IMG/VR virus record: IMGVR_UViG_3300007725_000030
Location: 1 to 22,494 of that record
Length of the DNA: 22,494 nucleotides
Strand: one strand, 5' to 3'
From: a virus
The position numbers and the translations under genes are program-made. Under the pieces are notes generated by a model. That model made no database searches. It worked only from the letters and a program-made list of their open reading frames with translations, and was not told the origin of the DNA. This document shows positions 1 to 7,587 of this stretch, piece after piece (the first letter of the stretch is position 1; each line of letters starts with the position of its first letter).

Positions 1-1246
1 TCAAATATTGATTGTAGATTCTTTCAAACTCATCACCAAATGTTCCAATTAGATCAGGCGTGTCCTTTGGATCAAACAACGTAATTTCTTCATCCTTAAT
101 AACTGCGTCAATGAAGTGGTTGTTTAATTTAATTGCGTATTGCAATCCACGTGCACGGTTTTCATCAGTTCCGCCATTTGATTTCAACGACAAAATATCA
201 AATACATCTAGGTGCCACCAATTGAAGTAAATTGCTAAAGCGCCTGGGCGTTTGCCACCTTGGTTCCATGCTTTCATGATAGACTCAAAGAACTTCATAA
301 AGGGCACTGGACCAGAAGAGTATCCTTGTGTTCCTTCGATGTAACCACCTTTAGCACGCATTGCACTAATATCACAAGCAGTTCCGCCTTTGAACTTAGA
401 GTAAATACCTAAATTTTTACCTGTATCTAGAATTGAGTGCGAATCGTCATCTAGAGTGTTCAAAACACAAGAACTTAGCTGTTGGCCGGGTGTCAATGCA
501 TTCAAGATTATAGGTGTTGCAACTGTATATTGGTGCTGTGAAATCGCATCGTAAAGTTCAATTACACGTTTTACTTTATCTTGTTCTTCAACCATTAACG
601 CCATAGCTACACGCATATAAGAATGCTGAGGCAATTCAAGCTTTTTAGTCTTTGAATAGTTCAAACAATACTTATCAAAGAAAGTTACTAGACCTTTATA
701 ATTGAATAAATGATCACGTGAAGGATCTATCGCATCGTTAATTTGCTCAATCTCTTGCGCTGTATAACGTGATACGGTTTTGCGATCATAAATTTTGTGT
801 TCTAGACCTTTTGCAAGAACATCTCTCAAGTGCGGGTAATCTTTTTCGTTAGAAATGTTATACGTTTCTTTGTAGAGACCCATTAACTCAAGTTTGGCAG
901 CAACATCTTCCCACATGGGCTGAAGCATGCTTATTTTATTCACAGCAGTAATGATTAGCTGCTGATACATATCCTTGATATGAATCTCTTTATGCAACTT
1001 AATCTCAGTGTCACGAATAAGTTCGTCAGCCATAAATTCTTTGTCATCACAGGCCCACATCAAAAGCTTCTGCATCTTTTGTGGATTGAATGGCTCTTTG
1101 CGACCATCTCTTTTAATGATCGTAATTTTATTCGCGTTCATCGTATCTTGGTTAGAAATATCGATTTTTTCTTTACCTTGGATTGCTGCTGCAAGGTTTT
1201 CAAGAGGTACTCGATTGTACCTCTTTTGCTTATTATTTTTCGCCAT
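1..1246 (-). CDS. nrdA: Ribonucleoside-diphosphate reductase large subunit (class Ia), N-terminal 415 residues, cut by window edge
   Basis: The catalytic subunit reduces ribonucleoside diphosphates to dNDPs together with NrdB, supplying phage DNA synthesis. The reading frame is open from 1246 to the left edge and gives 415 residues; T4 and E. coli NrdA have about 750-760, so roughly 45 % is missing. After a basic N-terminal extension of about 40 residues comes an ATP-cone-like domain (about 41-125, with ITIIKRDGRKEPFNP). The barrel follows: LSSCVL places Cys260 at the E. coli Cys225 redox position, then KGGTACDISAMRAKGG and WHLDVFDILSLKSN. The thiyl-radical Cys/Glu loop and the radical-transfer tyrosines lie beyond the edge. 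Two in-frame ATGs adjoin (1249 and 1246). The second has the better spacing from AAAGGTGA. The gene begins 9 bp after the nrdB stop, so the two are co-transcribed. No intein or intron is visible in this part. Confidence 0.95.
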   Translation of the reverse strand, partial: MAKNNKQKRYNRVPLENLAAAIQGKEKIDISNQDTMNANKITIIKRDGRKEPFNPQKMQKLLMWACDDKEFMADELIRDTEIKLHKEIHIKDMYQQLIITAVNKISMLQPMWEDVAAKLELMGLYKETYNISNEKDYPHLRDVLAKGLEHKIYDRKTVSRYTAQEIEQINDAIDPSRDHLFNYKGLVTFFDKYCLNYSKTKKLELPQHSYMRVAMALMVEEQDKVKRVIELYDAISQHQYTVATPIILNALTPGQQLSSCVLNTLDDDSHSILDTGKNLGIYSKFKGGTACDISAMRAKGGYIEGTQGYSSGPVPFMKFFESIMKAWNQGGKRPGALAIYFNWWHLDVFDILSLKSNGGTDENRARGLQYAIKLNNHFIDAVIKDEEITLFDPKDTPDLIGTFGDEFERIYNQYL

Positions 1247-1255
1247 CATTCACCT

Positions 1256-2347
1256 TTAAAAGTTTAATTCTAAAATACCGCTAGGTACGTCGTTTTTCAT
1301 AATTCCTATACTATATACTGCTAGATCTGATTCCTGAAGAGCTGCGTTATCAAGATTCAAGTTCTTGTAAGTATTGAACCATTGTACCACATCTGTCTTC
1401 TCTTGTGAATAGATTTTTTCCATTCCGATCATATTTAAACGAACGTCAACGTAGTATTTCAAGAATCCTTCAACTACTGGCATTGTCAATGAAGGGATTG
1501 GTCCTATTTCTAGCAAGTATTGTGCCCATTCTTTTTCATCTTCATAAACTTTTTTGAATGTATTTTGCACCATTTCCTTATACCAATCTGAAGACATAAT
1601 TTCTGTGAATCCTTCATTGGTTTCAGTCGACAAAATTTTAAGAAGTCCTGCACTCATGCTAGTGTGTAAGTCTTCATCAAAGTTAATTAGTTTGATGATA
1701 CGTGTAGCGCCTTGAATTTTATTGTTATAGGCATTGTTAACAATGTATGTTACCAAGAACGATACATAAAATTTTACACCTTCAAGAGCATAAATGTTTA
1801 CGAGCAGTTCAAGAACCAACTTTTTCTTTTCGTCAAGAGTTTCGAGTTTATTAATATTTTTAACTCTCGAATAGAGCTCGATTTCTTTGTCGATACGGTG
1901 TTGAATTTCCGGGTAATCTTTAATTTTGTCAAAAATCTTTGACGCGTCAGAGAAAATACCACGCAAAAGGTGTGAATATGATAAACTATGGATAAGTTCA
2001 AAATATCCCCATGTCTTGAACATTGCTTCAAATTCGGGATTTGTACAAAGTTCAGCCATAACTTCTTCAAGGCCTTTGTTTTGCCCTGAATCCATAAGAG
2101 TTTGGAATAACCAGATGCGAACCATGATTTCTTGCGCAAATTCAGGAAGTTCAAAAAACTTCTGTGCATCATTAACCATGGATATTTCGTTTGGATTCCA
2201 AAAAGCATTACGTTGTGATTCTTCCATCTTTACTGCGAATGCGTATGATGGATTATCATAGCGTTGAAATCCGCTATAACCACCAAAGAAAATCTTTTCG
2301 CTAGACTTCTCAGGCACTAAGTTATTGACGTCAATAATACTGTTCAT
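1256..2347 (-). CDS. nrdB: Ribonucleoside-diphosphate reductase small subunit (class Ia)
   Basis: This 363-residue protein forms the di-iron/tyrosyl-radical subunit that activates NrdA. Compared with E. coli NrdB, every metal ligand has a counterpart: Asp86 (QTLMDS), Glu117 and His120 (FELIHS), Glu189 (YALEG), Glu225 and His228 (FDEDLH). The radical tyrosine is Tyr124 (SLSYSH), and Trp50 (AFWNP) matches the E. coli Trp48 position. The C-terminal tail GILELNF is the expected NrdA-docking peptide. Length is close to T4 NrdB (388) and E. coli NrdB (376). AAAGGT lies 7 nt before the ATG. The gene lies downstream of the tail-fibre cluster, but a 128-bp non-coding gap with its own promoter-like sequence separates them, and there is no TATAAATA box before it. 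The enzyme looks fully functional. Confidence 0.97.
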   Translation of the reverse strand: MNSIIDVNNLVPEKSSEKIFFGGYSGFQRYDNPSYAFAVKMEESQRNAFWNPNEISMVNDAQKFFELPEFAQEIMVRIWLFQTLMDSGQNKGLEEVMAELCTNPEFEAMFKTWGYFELIHSLSYSHLLRGIFSDASKIFDKIKDYPEIQHRIDKEIELYSRVKNINKLETLDEKKKLVLELLVNIYALEGVKFYVSFLVTYIVNNAYNNKIQGATRIIKLINFDEDLHTSMSAGLLKILSTETNEGFTEIMSSDWYKEMVQNTFKKVYEDEKEWAQYLLEIGPIPSLTMPVVEGFLKYYVDVRLNMIGMEKIYSQEKTDVVQWFNTYKNLNLDNAALQESDLAVYSIGIMKNDVPSGILELNF

Positions 2348-2370
2348 AGATTATACCTTTATTTTAGAGA

Positions 2371-2396
2371 CTAGAAACCCTGCACCAGGGCTCTAG
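2371..2396 (-). terminator. Imperfect hairpin in nrdB leader, possible weak terminator or leader structure
   Basis: CTAGA...TCTAG and CCCTG-GTG-CAGGG form a two-part stem of 5 + 5 bp with a small internal loop. On the minus strand the GC-rich inner stem is followed by TTTCT, a poor U-tract, so it could be a weak intrinsic terminator or attenuator just before nrdB, or simply a leader structure. Confidence 0.3.
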
Positions 2397-2411
2397 AGAT
2401 TTGTATTTCGT

Positions 2412-2482
2412 CACCCTGAGTCGGGTGTGTAATGCTTTTACTTGGTAATTATATCAAGTAATGAGTTAACAAATGTTAACTC
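2412..2482. repeat. Three consecutive inverted repeats between the chaperone gene and nrdB
   Basis: Perfect short stems lie at 2412-2427 (CACCC/GGGTG, 6-nt loop), 2439-2460 (TACTTG/CAAGTA, 10-nt loop) and 2463-2482 (GAGTTAAC/GTTAACTC, 8 bp with a 4-nt loop). The last overlaps the stop codon of the chaperone gene at 2476. None is followed by a clear T-run on either strand. They may stabilise or process the 3' end of the fibre mRNA. They do not fold as a tRNA. Confidence 0.5.
2448..2456 (-). promoter_or_regulatory. Putative extended -10 (sigma70-type) promoter for nrdB-nrdA
   Basis: On the minus strand the sequence reads TGATATAAT, that is a TGn extension plus a perfect TATAAT hexamer at 2448-2453. 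No well-spaced -35 is evident: the nearest match, TTAACA, has a 20-nt spacer. A transcript starting about 7 nt downstream would have a leader of about 90 nt before nrdB. This would fit early host-polymerase expression of nrd genes, in contrast to the late-type boxes of the tail genes. It is an inference from the motif only. Confidence 0.4.
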
Positions 2483-2952
2483 GAGGGTTGAATTGGCATC
2501 GTTAACTGAAACGGGTCAGATGCCTGCTGTGGTAGATCACGCAACGCTTGACGATACGCCATCCATTCTTCTTTATCCGCGCCAGTGTATGACGCAAGTT
2601 CGTAAAAGTCAGTTTGTGCCAATGTCGTGTTACGCCAAAAGCGAATCCTTGACCATTTATTTTTAGCACGAACTTCTGCGACTTCTGAAGGAAGAGCAAC
2701 TAAATATGGAACACGGATCCAGTTTCCATCTACATCCTTTTCAACTCTTGTTCTTATAAAATCAGTAGCTGACTCCTTTATTCCATACTCTTCAAGATTT
2801 GGGAAAGGGAGTTCAACGACATTCAATTTTTCAAGAATTGACGGAGTAAGAATTTTAGGTATTGAAACATTTGAAAAACGTTGACGTAATTCTTGCTCAG
2901 TTAAAATATCTTCTTCTGCGATTGTGTCGTTTTTAATAATCCCGTATTTCAT
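2476..2952 (-). CDS. Tail (fibre) assembly chaperone, Phage_tail_APC-like
   Basis: The 158-residue protein has an N-terminal segment with LTEQELRQRFSNVSIPKILT, which I recognise from fibre-associated proteins. Its C-terminal region has the pattern WSRIRFWRNTTLAQTDFYEL ... EEWMAYRQALRDLPQQ (about residues 99-143), typical of the phage tail assembly chaperone family. It is the last gene of the fibre cluster, 11 bp after the 588-residue fibre gene, which is the usual place for a fibre chaperone. AGAGGATT precedes the ATG. Its likely job is to assist trimerisation or folding of a fibre here, and it may not remain in the virion. A GATAAATA (degenerate late-promoter) sequence lies 88 nt upstream, inside the preceding gene. 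The family assignment is from motif memory. Confidence 0.75.
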   Translation of the reverse strand: MKYGIIKNDTIAEEDILTEQELRQRFSNVSIPKILTPSILEKLNVVELPFPNLEEYGIKESATDFIRTRVEKDVDGNWIRVPYLVALPSEVAEVRAKNKWSRIRFWRNTTLAQTDFYELASYTGADKEEWMAYRQALRDLPQQASDPFQLTMPIQPSS

Positions 2953-2963
2953 TGTAATCCTCT

Positions 2964-4730
2964 TTAGCTAAATACACTGATGATTGTGCTTGATAGTGAA
3001 TCGGCAACTACATCAGCACCTGCTGCTGTTAATATACCATTATTTATCTCTGATGTTGAAGCAAGTGTGCTAATATCTAAACCTTTCAAAGAAATATCTG
3101 GGCTTGCAGATACATAACTATTAATAGCATTATCAATAGTAGGGCTCGAACTATCAGTATTAATAATGATGAATGTTTCTATATCACTAAATACAAGATC
3201 GGTATTTAATTGATTTAATTGAGCTAAGTAATCCGCTTCTGTAACACCAGCAGCTTTATCAGCCTTCGTTAAATTAATGATAATTGCGTGAATTTTTTCA
3301 TCGCCTAATGCTTGTTTCGCAAATAAAATTCGTTCAAACAGTTTATTATTAGTATATTGGAAAGTATCTTCAGAAGTTGGTGTATAACCGTTTGTTGCTG
3401 GTTCTTTTAACCACCATTCTAATCGTGTTCCCGGCACGGACACATTCATAAAGTTCACTGAGCCGAACCAAGACGATTTTTGACGTATGTATTTACCCAT
3501 TACACTATGGAAATTTCCTAATGGTGTCGTCATTGGTACTGCTAAAGGAGTAACGCTTGGAGAAACTGCAACTCTCCAATTTCCATTTGCATCCATATTA
3601 TAGACGTTCGGCGCACCAAAATAGTCATTCGACGGAACAGTATTCGCAGTTAAATCATCACCGATAATAAGAATATTTAGATTTTCGTTAAACCCGTACG
3701 TAGGTGCTAAGAAAGGATTAACGGTAGTGAATGTAGTTTCGAATACAGACGTCTTAATCGTTTGTTGCGAAGTAGTTTGTGTCCAGTCTGTAATATATGA
3801 CGTAGCTTGAGATGTTTGATACGTCGTAGTACCGAGATAAGATGTATCTAATGTTATATCCCACGATGTTGGTGCATTCGTTTCTCTGTCCGTCGTGAAA
3901 TCCCAAAATGATTCGTAATACGTTTTTATACTTGTCGTTTCCTGTTGCAATGAATCTCTAAACGTATCGAAGTCAGTGGTAACTTTGTATGTATACGTAT
4001 CTTCGTAAGGAAGGTAGACATATATACTGCCTGCATTAAGTACGCCTGCATTATTACCTGAACCATAACCCGTACCACTATATGTAGCTCTCCATGTTGG
4101 TTCATTCGCAGTGCCGGTGAATCTAACAATACTGTTTGTATCTACCGTCCAAGTCCCTGAAATCGTTATGCTGCTGTATGCGACAGCCCAAGTTCCGCCG
4201 CCTGCGCCATTACCTAGATCATACGTAATATCCCAACCGCCGTACCATGGTCCGAAAGTCGCGCCATGTACATTGATTGCATTCATTGTCATCGTACCTT
4301 CCGGTAAGAAGTTGCCGGAGGCATCTTTACTTTGTGTGAATGTACCCGTAAAAGAGTCGGCATCGTATGTCTCGCGCGTAGTTGTTGCAGTGTAATCAGT
4401 GTTCCAATATGAAGTAAATGGAACAGAAACTTCTACATAGTAAGGATAATCTGTAAACGCGTCAGTAGTTCTTTGATATTCGGTATCGTAATATGTGTCG
4501 AAAAATGTGGTATTGCCCGTTGTAATCGTATATTCACTAGTCTTATATGTTTCGTGTGAAGTATTCCAATTTGATGAATAATTGGTCACCTCGGCCGTGT
4601 CAAACGACCAATTCGTATCAACGAGCGTTTCGACAGATGTATCAAAAACCTGCGCACCATAAGAGACTACTAAAGGAGTCTTTTTAAATGGCGTTCTTAC
4701 AAAGCCTTTTCCGAATAGATTATTTCTCAT
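2964..4730 (-). CDS. Tail fibre/adhesin with Tyr/Thr-rich repeats and a degenerate SGNH-hydrolase-like C-terminal domain
   Basis: 588 residues, unlike the three preceding fibre proteins at its N-terminus (MRNNLFGKGFVRTPFKKTP). Residues about 28-120 and 245-340 are low-complexity beta-type sequence rich in Thr, Tyr, Trp and Asp, with recurring T-x-aromatic pairs (for example TSYWNTDYTATTTRETYD). Between them is a Gly-rich region (about 125-240). From residue 351 the sequence resembles SGNH/sialate-O-acetylesterase domains: ILIIGDDLTA where GDSxT is expected, VSVPGTRLEWW near block II, INLTKADKAAG where a WxQGESD-type block is expected, and INNGILTAAGADVVADSL where DxxHLTxxG is expected. The catalytic Ser, Glu/Asn, Asp and His are all replaced, so it is probably a binding domain without enzyme activity. 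The ATG overlaps the stop of the upstream fibre gene (ATGA), so translation is likely coupled; AAAGGA lies 6 nt before it. The fibre role is inferred from position and composition. Confidence 0.7.
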   Translation of the reverse strand: MRNNLFGKGFVRTPFKKTPLVVSYGAQVFDTSVETLVDTNWSFDTAEVTNYSSNWNTSHETYKTSEYTITTGNTTFFDTYYDTEYQRTTDAFTDYPYYVEVSVPFTSYWNTDYTATTTRETYDADSFTGTFTQSKDASGNFLPEGTMTMNAINVHGATFGPWYGGWDITYDLGNGAGGGTWAVAYSSITISGTWTVDTNSIVRFTGTANEPTWRATYSGTGYGSGNNAGVLNAGSIYVYLPYEDTYTYKVTTDFDTFRDSLQQETTSIKTYYESFWDFTTDRETNAPTSWDITLDTSYLGTTTYQTSQATSYITDWTQTTSQQTIKTSVFETTFTTVNPFLAPTYGFNENLNILIIGDDLTANTVPSNDYFGAPNVYNMDANGNWRVAVSPSVTPLAVPMTTPLGNFHSVMGKYIRQKSSWFGSVNFMNVSVPGTRLEWWLKEPATNGYTPTSEDTFQYTNNKLFERILFAKQALGDEKIHAIIINLTKADKAAGVTEADYLAQLNQLNTDLVFSDIETFIIINTDSSSPTIDNAINSYVSASPDISLKGLDISTLASTSEINNGILTAAGADVVADSLSSTIISVFS

Positions 4731-5917
4731 CTAAAGTCCTTTCCAATGACCATTCCTTTCCACGTTACACCATTATTTGACGTATAGAAGCCAAGAATAT
4801 CTAAGCCTGTCGACAATTCCGGAGCTATACCGTTATCCCATATAATCGATTCATCAAAAGTGATTAGATAATCTGCACCACCAACAATCTCTAACGTCAT
4901 TGAAACAATCTCTTGACCAGCTGGAACGTTTTCAAATGTAATCGTCAGATCAGAAGTAGGTTCAATATGGAATACATCCGCTTGGCTTAAATCTAAAGCA
5001 CCAGAGGCACTTTCCATATAAATGTTAGAATATAATGCTTTGTCTTCAACGATAGTATTGAATGACATTACTGAAATTACTTGACCGGCCGTAGCGGGAG
5101 TCAATAACGTAATAATATAGCCATTGATGTCGTTTGTATAATCGACATCGCGTACAAGTTTAAGACCATCTAACCATACTGATTCAAAACCGGGCGAGTG
5201 TTTAATTTCAAATGTTTCTTGACCTTCAGTTGCGACAACATCTATTGATGTCGTTAAAATGTTGCTATTAACAGGTAATGCGTTATTATAAAGGATTACA
5301 ACATGTTGACTAGCCTTCAAAGGCTCATTCATTGTAATGCCAGATGCATGAATTACATAGTTATTAATATCATATAACATGCCATCAACGAATACTGACA
5401 CAGTAGTAATTTTTGATGCATCATCGAATACGAATTCGGTTTGACCGTCAGTTGCAAAGAAATCCTTGCGGAAAATGTCAAGGATTGCTGCAGTAGAGCC
5501 ATCACCAACACCTGTAGTGCCTGAGGCGTAAAGTTCGATTAATTCCCAAGACTGCGAACCAGTTTGAGGGAGATTGTCAACGTTATTATTCGTCGTTGAT
5601 TTCCAATTACTGCCGTTATGATTAACATAATCGCCAGCGGCGTAAGTAGTTGTTGAAACCCAAGAGCCTGGGTCATTACCTTTTAGAATTTCTAGAAGAA
5701 TGTGATGATCATCAACTTCACCCTCGTTGAAGATGATTCTCGCAGTCCATTCAGTTAATGCACTGTCTAAATCACTTTCAACTTGAGTGACGTGAACGTC
5801 TAATGCTTCGATATCAGATCTAAGTTGAATAGGAGCCGCGTTTAAATTTTCCGCGGTACCCCTATCACCATTTTCAAGTAACGTTTCTTGAAATTGTTGT
5901 AATGTACTTATCGCCAT
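4727..5917 (-). CDS. Tail fibre protein with carbohydrate-binding-type module and beta-sandwich repeats
   Basis: 396 residues. The N-terminal 45 or so match the two upstream fibres (MAI..., Asn-x-Ala-Pro-Ile-Gln-Leu near residues 26-32), probably a baseplate-docking module. Residues 85-128 have the signature of CBM5/12 chitin-binding-type modules: W86, TYAAGDYVNHNGSNWKSTT, W124. Two related beta units follow (about 153-212 and 227-288), each with (T/E)DGQ/EGQ-T-F, a V-DG or L-DG-L turn and a hydrophobic strand. The last 95 residues (LDLSQADVFHI ... NNGVTWKGMVIGKDF) look like a common fibre-tip fold. All point to a host-surface-binding fibre. TGAGGA is 8 nt before the ATG, and GATAAATA lies 25 nt upstream. 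The module names rest on motif recognition only. Confidence 0.8.
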   Translation of the reverse strand: MAISTLQQFQETLLENGDRGTAENLNAAPIQLRSDIEALDVHVTQVESDLDSALTEWTARIIFNEGEVDDHHILLEILKGNDPGSWVSTTTYAAGDYVNHNGSNWKSTTNNNVDNLPQTGSQSWELIELYASGTTGVGDGSTAAILDIFRKDFFATDGQTEFVFDDASKITTVSVFVDGMLYDINNYVIHASGITMNEPLKASQHVVILYNNALPVNSNILTTSIDVVATEGQETFEIKHSPGFESVWLDGLKLVRDVDYTNDINGYIITLLTPATAGQVISVMSFNTIVEDKALYSNIYMESASGALDLSQADVFHIEPTSDLTITFENVPAGQEIVSMTLEIVGGADYLITFDESIIWDNGIAPELSTGLDILGFYTSNNGVTWKGMVIGKDFR

Positions 5918-5942
5918 TGTTTATTCCTCAAGTATTTTATAC

Positions 5943-5950
5943 TATTTATC
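5943..5950 (-). promoter_or_regulatory. Near-consensus late promoter (GATAAATA) for the 396-residue fibre gene
   Basis: It differs from the T4 late box TATAAATA at one base and lies 25 nt before the ATG, the same spacing as the perfect boxes in this cluster. The TAA inside it (5948-5946) is the stop codon of the upstream fibre gene. Confidence 0.5.
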
Positions 5951-7550
5951 CACAGTGATAAGTACATGCAATCATTTTACATTTAACACCATTTACTTCG
6001 AAACAACCATTTTCACCAATAGTTTCGTTACCCCATACTACATCTTCCAATGCTTTAGCGACTGTGTAATTTGCTAAAAATTCAGAAGTTTGCTTCATAC
6101 CTTTACCTGGAGTATTGGAAGAAGTGATGTAGTCACCATTTTCAATGTCGCCATTTTCTTCACAAACATTGATACCACCTTCTCCTAATGCATTAATATG
6201 AACGTTTTCGATTCCATTATGTTCTGATACAAAGTTTTCGCCATCAGCATTAAGCAATGGACTGCCGTTTTCATCTAAAGCATTTAAATTTTTAAAGCAG
6301 AGAGCCATTTTTTCTACTGATTCAAATGGATTAATTTCTGAAATTACACCAACGACACGTTTATCATTTGCAGACGCAGATGTTTCAACTACAGGAATGC
6401 TATCTGTGACATTTAAAAGTACGCCTGTTTTATTAGATACAATATCACCGATTTGCATGCCAGATGTAGAGGCCGTTAGAGCATAGTGCAATCCGGTAAA
6501 TGGCGCGTAGCCATTCTCAGAAGTAACAACTGCTCCAGCGAAATATGCCGCATGATTTTTTGTACCAATACGTCCATATGTTGTGAAAGATGTGCCGTTT
6601 GTTCCTGCGGCATATACACCGAATATACCACCTTCTACTTGAGCTTTGGTCGATCCAATTACGCCGTTGCCTTGGCTAGCGTTAGTGTAAGCAGTTAATG
6701 CGTGACCAAATCCACTCGTGGCAGTATTATTGACGTTCAAAAGGTGAGCAGAAGAAGTAGAACCTTGCAATCTATAAAGAGCTGCACCACCAAGACTCCA
6801 AGATGCACTACTGTATGAATCTGGAAGATAATCGGTAGAGGTAGGTAAACTAGAAATAGTTGCATCTAATGAGTTAAACTTTTGCTGAATGTTTGTAGTA
6901 CATCCGTTCAACTGTCCAAGTTCAGAACTATCAATGTTTGAATTGTAAACCGTATCCAACCAGTTGATTCTTATTGCCGATGTAGTAATACCCAAATCAG
7001 CCAATGACGTGATTCCACCTCCACTTGAAAGTGTAGAAATAATACCATCAAACTCATCAATCTTACTTTGTACATTATCTGTTAGACCGTACAATTTAGA
7101 AATTTCGTCTGGACCAATAGCAGAGTTGAATGCGCTGTATAATGAAGCCGCCCAGTCTAATTGTGTTTCATCATAGGCAGGGTCTAAACCTAGATACTGC
7201 CAGTTAAGAGTTCCAGATAATTCACCAGCTACTGCGTCGTTGATCTGAGTTTGAATATCAGAAGTTACATTCGCCAAGAACGGTAATTTTTCGTGATATG
7301 TTGCTAAATTAACCATTGAATCTGGAACTATGGCGGCCCCGGCCAATGTGTTAATTTCTTCAGCAGTTGCGTTTATACCGAATGTTTCAAGAGAAAGTGC
7401 ACCATCTTCACCGCCTAAACCATCTGTGATAAGCTGGTCAATTTCAGTTTTAAGTTGTATAGCCGCTCTATTCAGGTTATCTTCATTGATAAACTCACCA
7501 TTTTTGATGATGTAGTTATCAATAAAGTTTTGTTTGCTTATAATTGCCAT
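5946..7550 (-). CDS. Tail fibre protein with NIQ-type repeats and CTYHCG C-terminal domain
   Basis: 534 residues, paralogous to the neighbouring 564-residue fibre. Domains: N-terminal module shared by three fibres (1-45); two or three shaft repeats with a core like ELGQLNGCTTNIQQKF (about 50-235); a beta-rich, Gly/Ala/Thr-rich middle (about 245-345); and a C-terminal domain (351-534) with FTGLHY, GDIV, INALGEGGINVCEENG, NGDYITSSNTPGKGMKQ and the terminal CKMIACTYHCG. I recall this terminal domain from structural proteins of marine phages and algal viruses, sometimes annotated as a peptidase-G2/intramolecular-chaperone domain. Whether it is cleaved cannot be judged here. AAGGT lies before the ATG, and a perfect late box lies 22 nt upstream. 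Fibre role is inferred from architecture and position. Confidence 0.8.
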   Translation of the reverse strand: MAIISKQNFIDNYIIKNGEFINEDNLNRAAIQLKTEIDQLITDGLGGEDGALSLETFGINATAEEINTLAGAAIVPDSMVNLATYHEKLPFLANVTSDIQTQINDAVAGELSGTLNWQYLGLDPAYDETQLDWAASLYSAFNSAIGPDEISKLYGLTDNVQSKIDEFDGIISTLSSGGGITSLADLGITTSAIRINWLDTVYNSNIDSSELGQLNGCTTNIQQKFNSLDATISSLPTSTDYLPDSYSSASWSLGGAALYRLQGSTSSAHLLNVNNTATSGFGHALTAYTNASQGNGVIGSTKAQVEGGIFGVYAAGTNGTSFTTYGRIGTKNHAAYFAGAVVTSENGYAPFTGLHYALTASTSGMQIGDIVSNKTGVLLNVTDSIPVVETSASANDKRVVGVISEINPFESVEKMALCFKNLNALDENGSPLLNADGENFVSEHNGIENVHINALGEGGINVCEENGDIENGDYITSSNTPGKGMKQTSEFLANYTVAKALEDVVWGNETIGENGCFEVNGVKCKMIACTYHCG

Positions 7551-7572
7551 TATTTTACCTTCTTTTTTGAAT

Positions 7573-7580
7573 TATTTATA
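7573..7580 (-). promoter_or_regulatory. T4-type late promoter for the 534-residue fibre gene
   Basis: A perfect TATAAATA on the minus strand, 22 nt before the ATG at 7550, in the 37-bp gap after the upstream fibre gene. T4 late promoters need only this -10 box, read by gp55 with gp33 and the sliding clamp. The leader would be under 20 nt. Confidence 0.75.
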
Positions 7581-7587
7581 CTGCCGA

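Noticed and set aside
1-2347. Intein, group I intron or homing endonuclease in the nrd genes
   Set aside because: Both visible reading frames align continuously with E. coli/T4-type proteins without inserts; only the unseen part of nrdA could hold one.
2349-2354. TATAAT immediately before the nrdB start codon on the minus strand
   Set aside because: Transcription from it would begin inside nrdB and leave no ribosome site; more likely chance AT-rich sequence between ribosome site and ATG.
2430-2440. TGCTTTTA on the plus strand resembling a T4 MotA box
   Set aside because: It points into the chaperone gene antisense, has no correctly spaced -10, and no plus-strand gene follows.
2371-2482. Possible tRNA or small structured RNA in the hairpin-rich gap
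   Set aside because: No T-arm TTC motif, no plausible acceptor stem and loops of the wrong size.
3041-3048. GATAAATA on the minus strand inside the 588-residue fibre gene
   Set aside because: Not the perfect late box and 88 nt from the chaperone ATG; too weak to list as a promoter.
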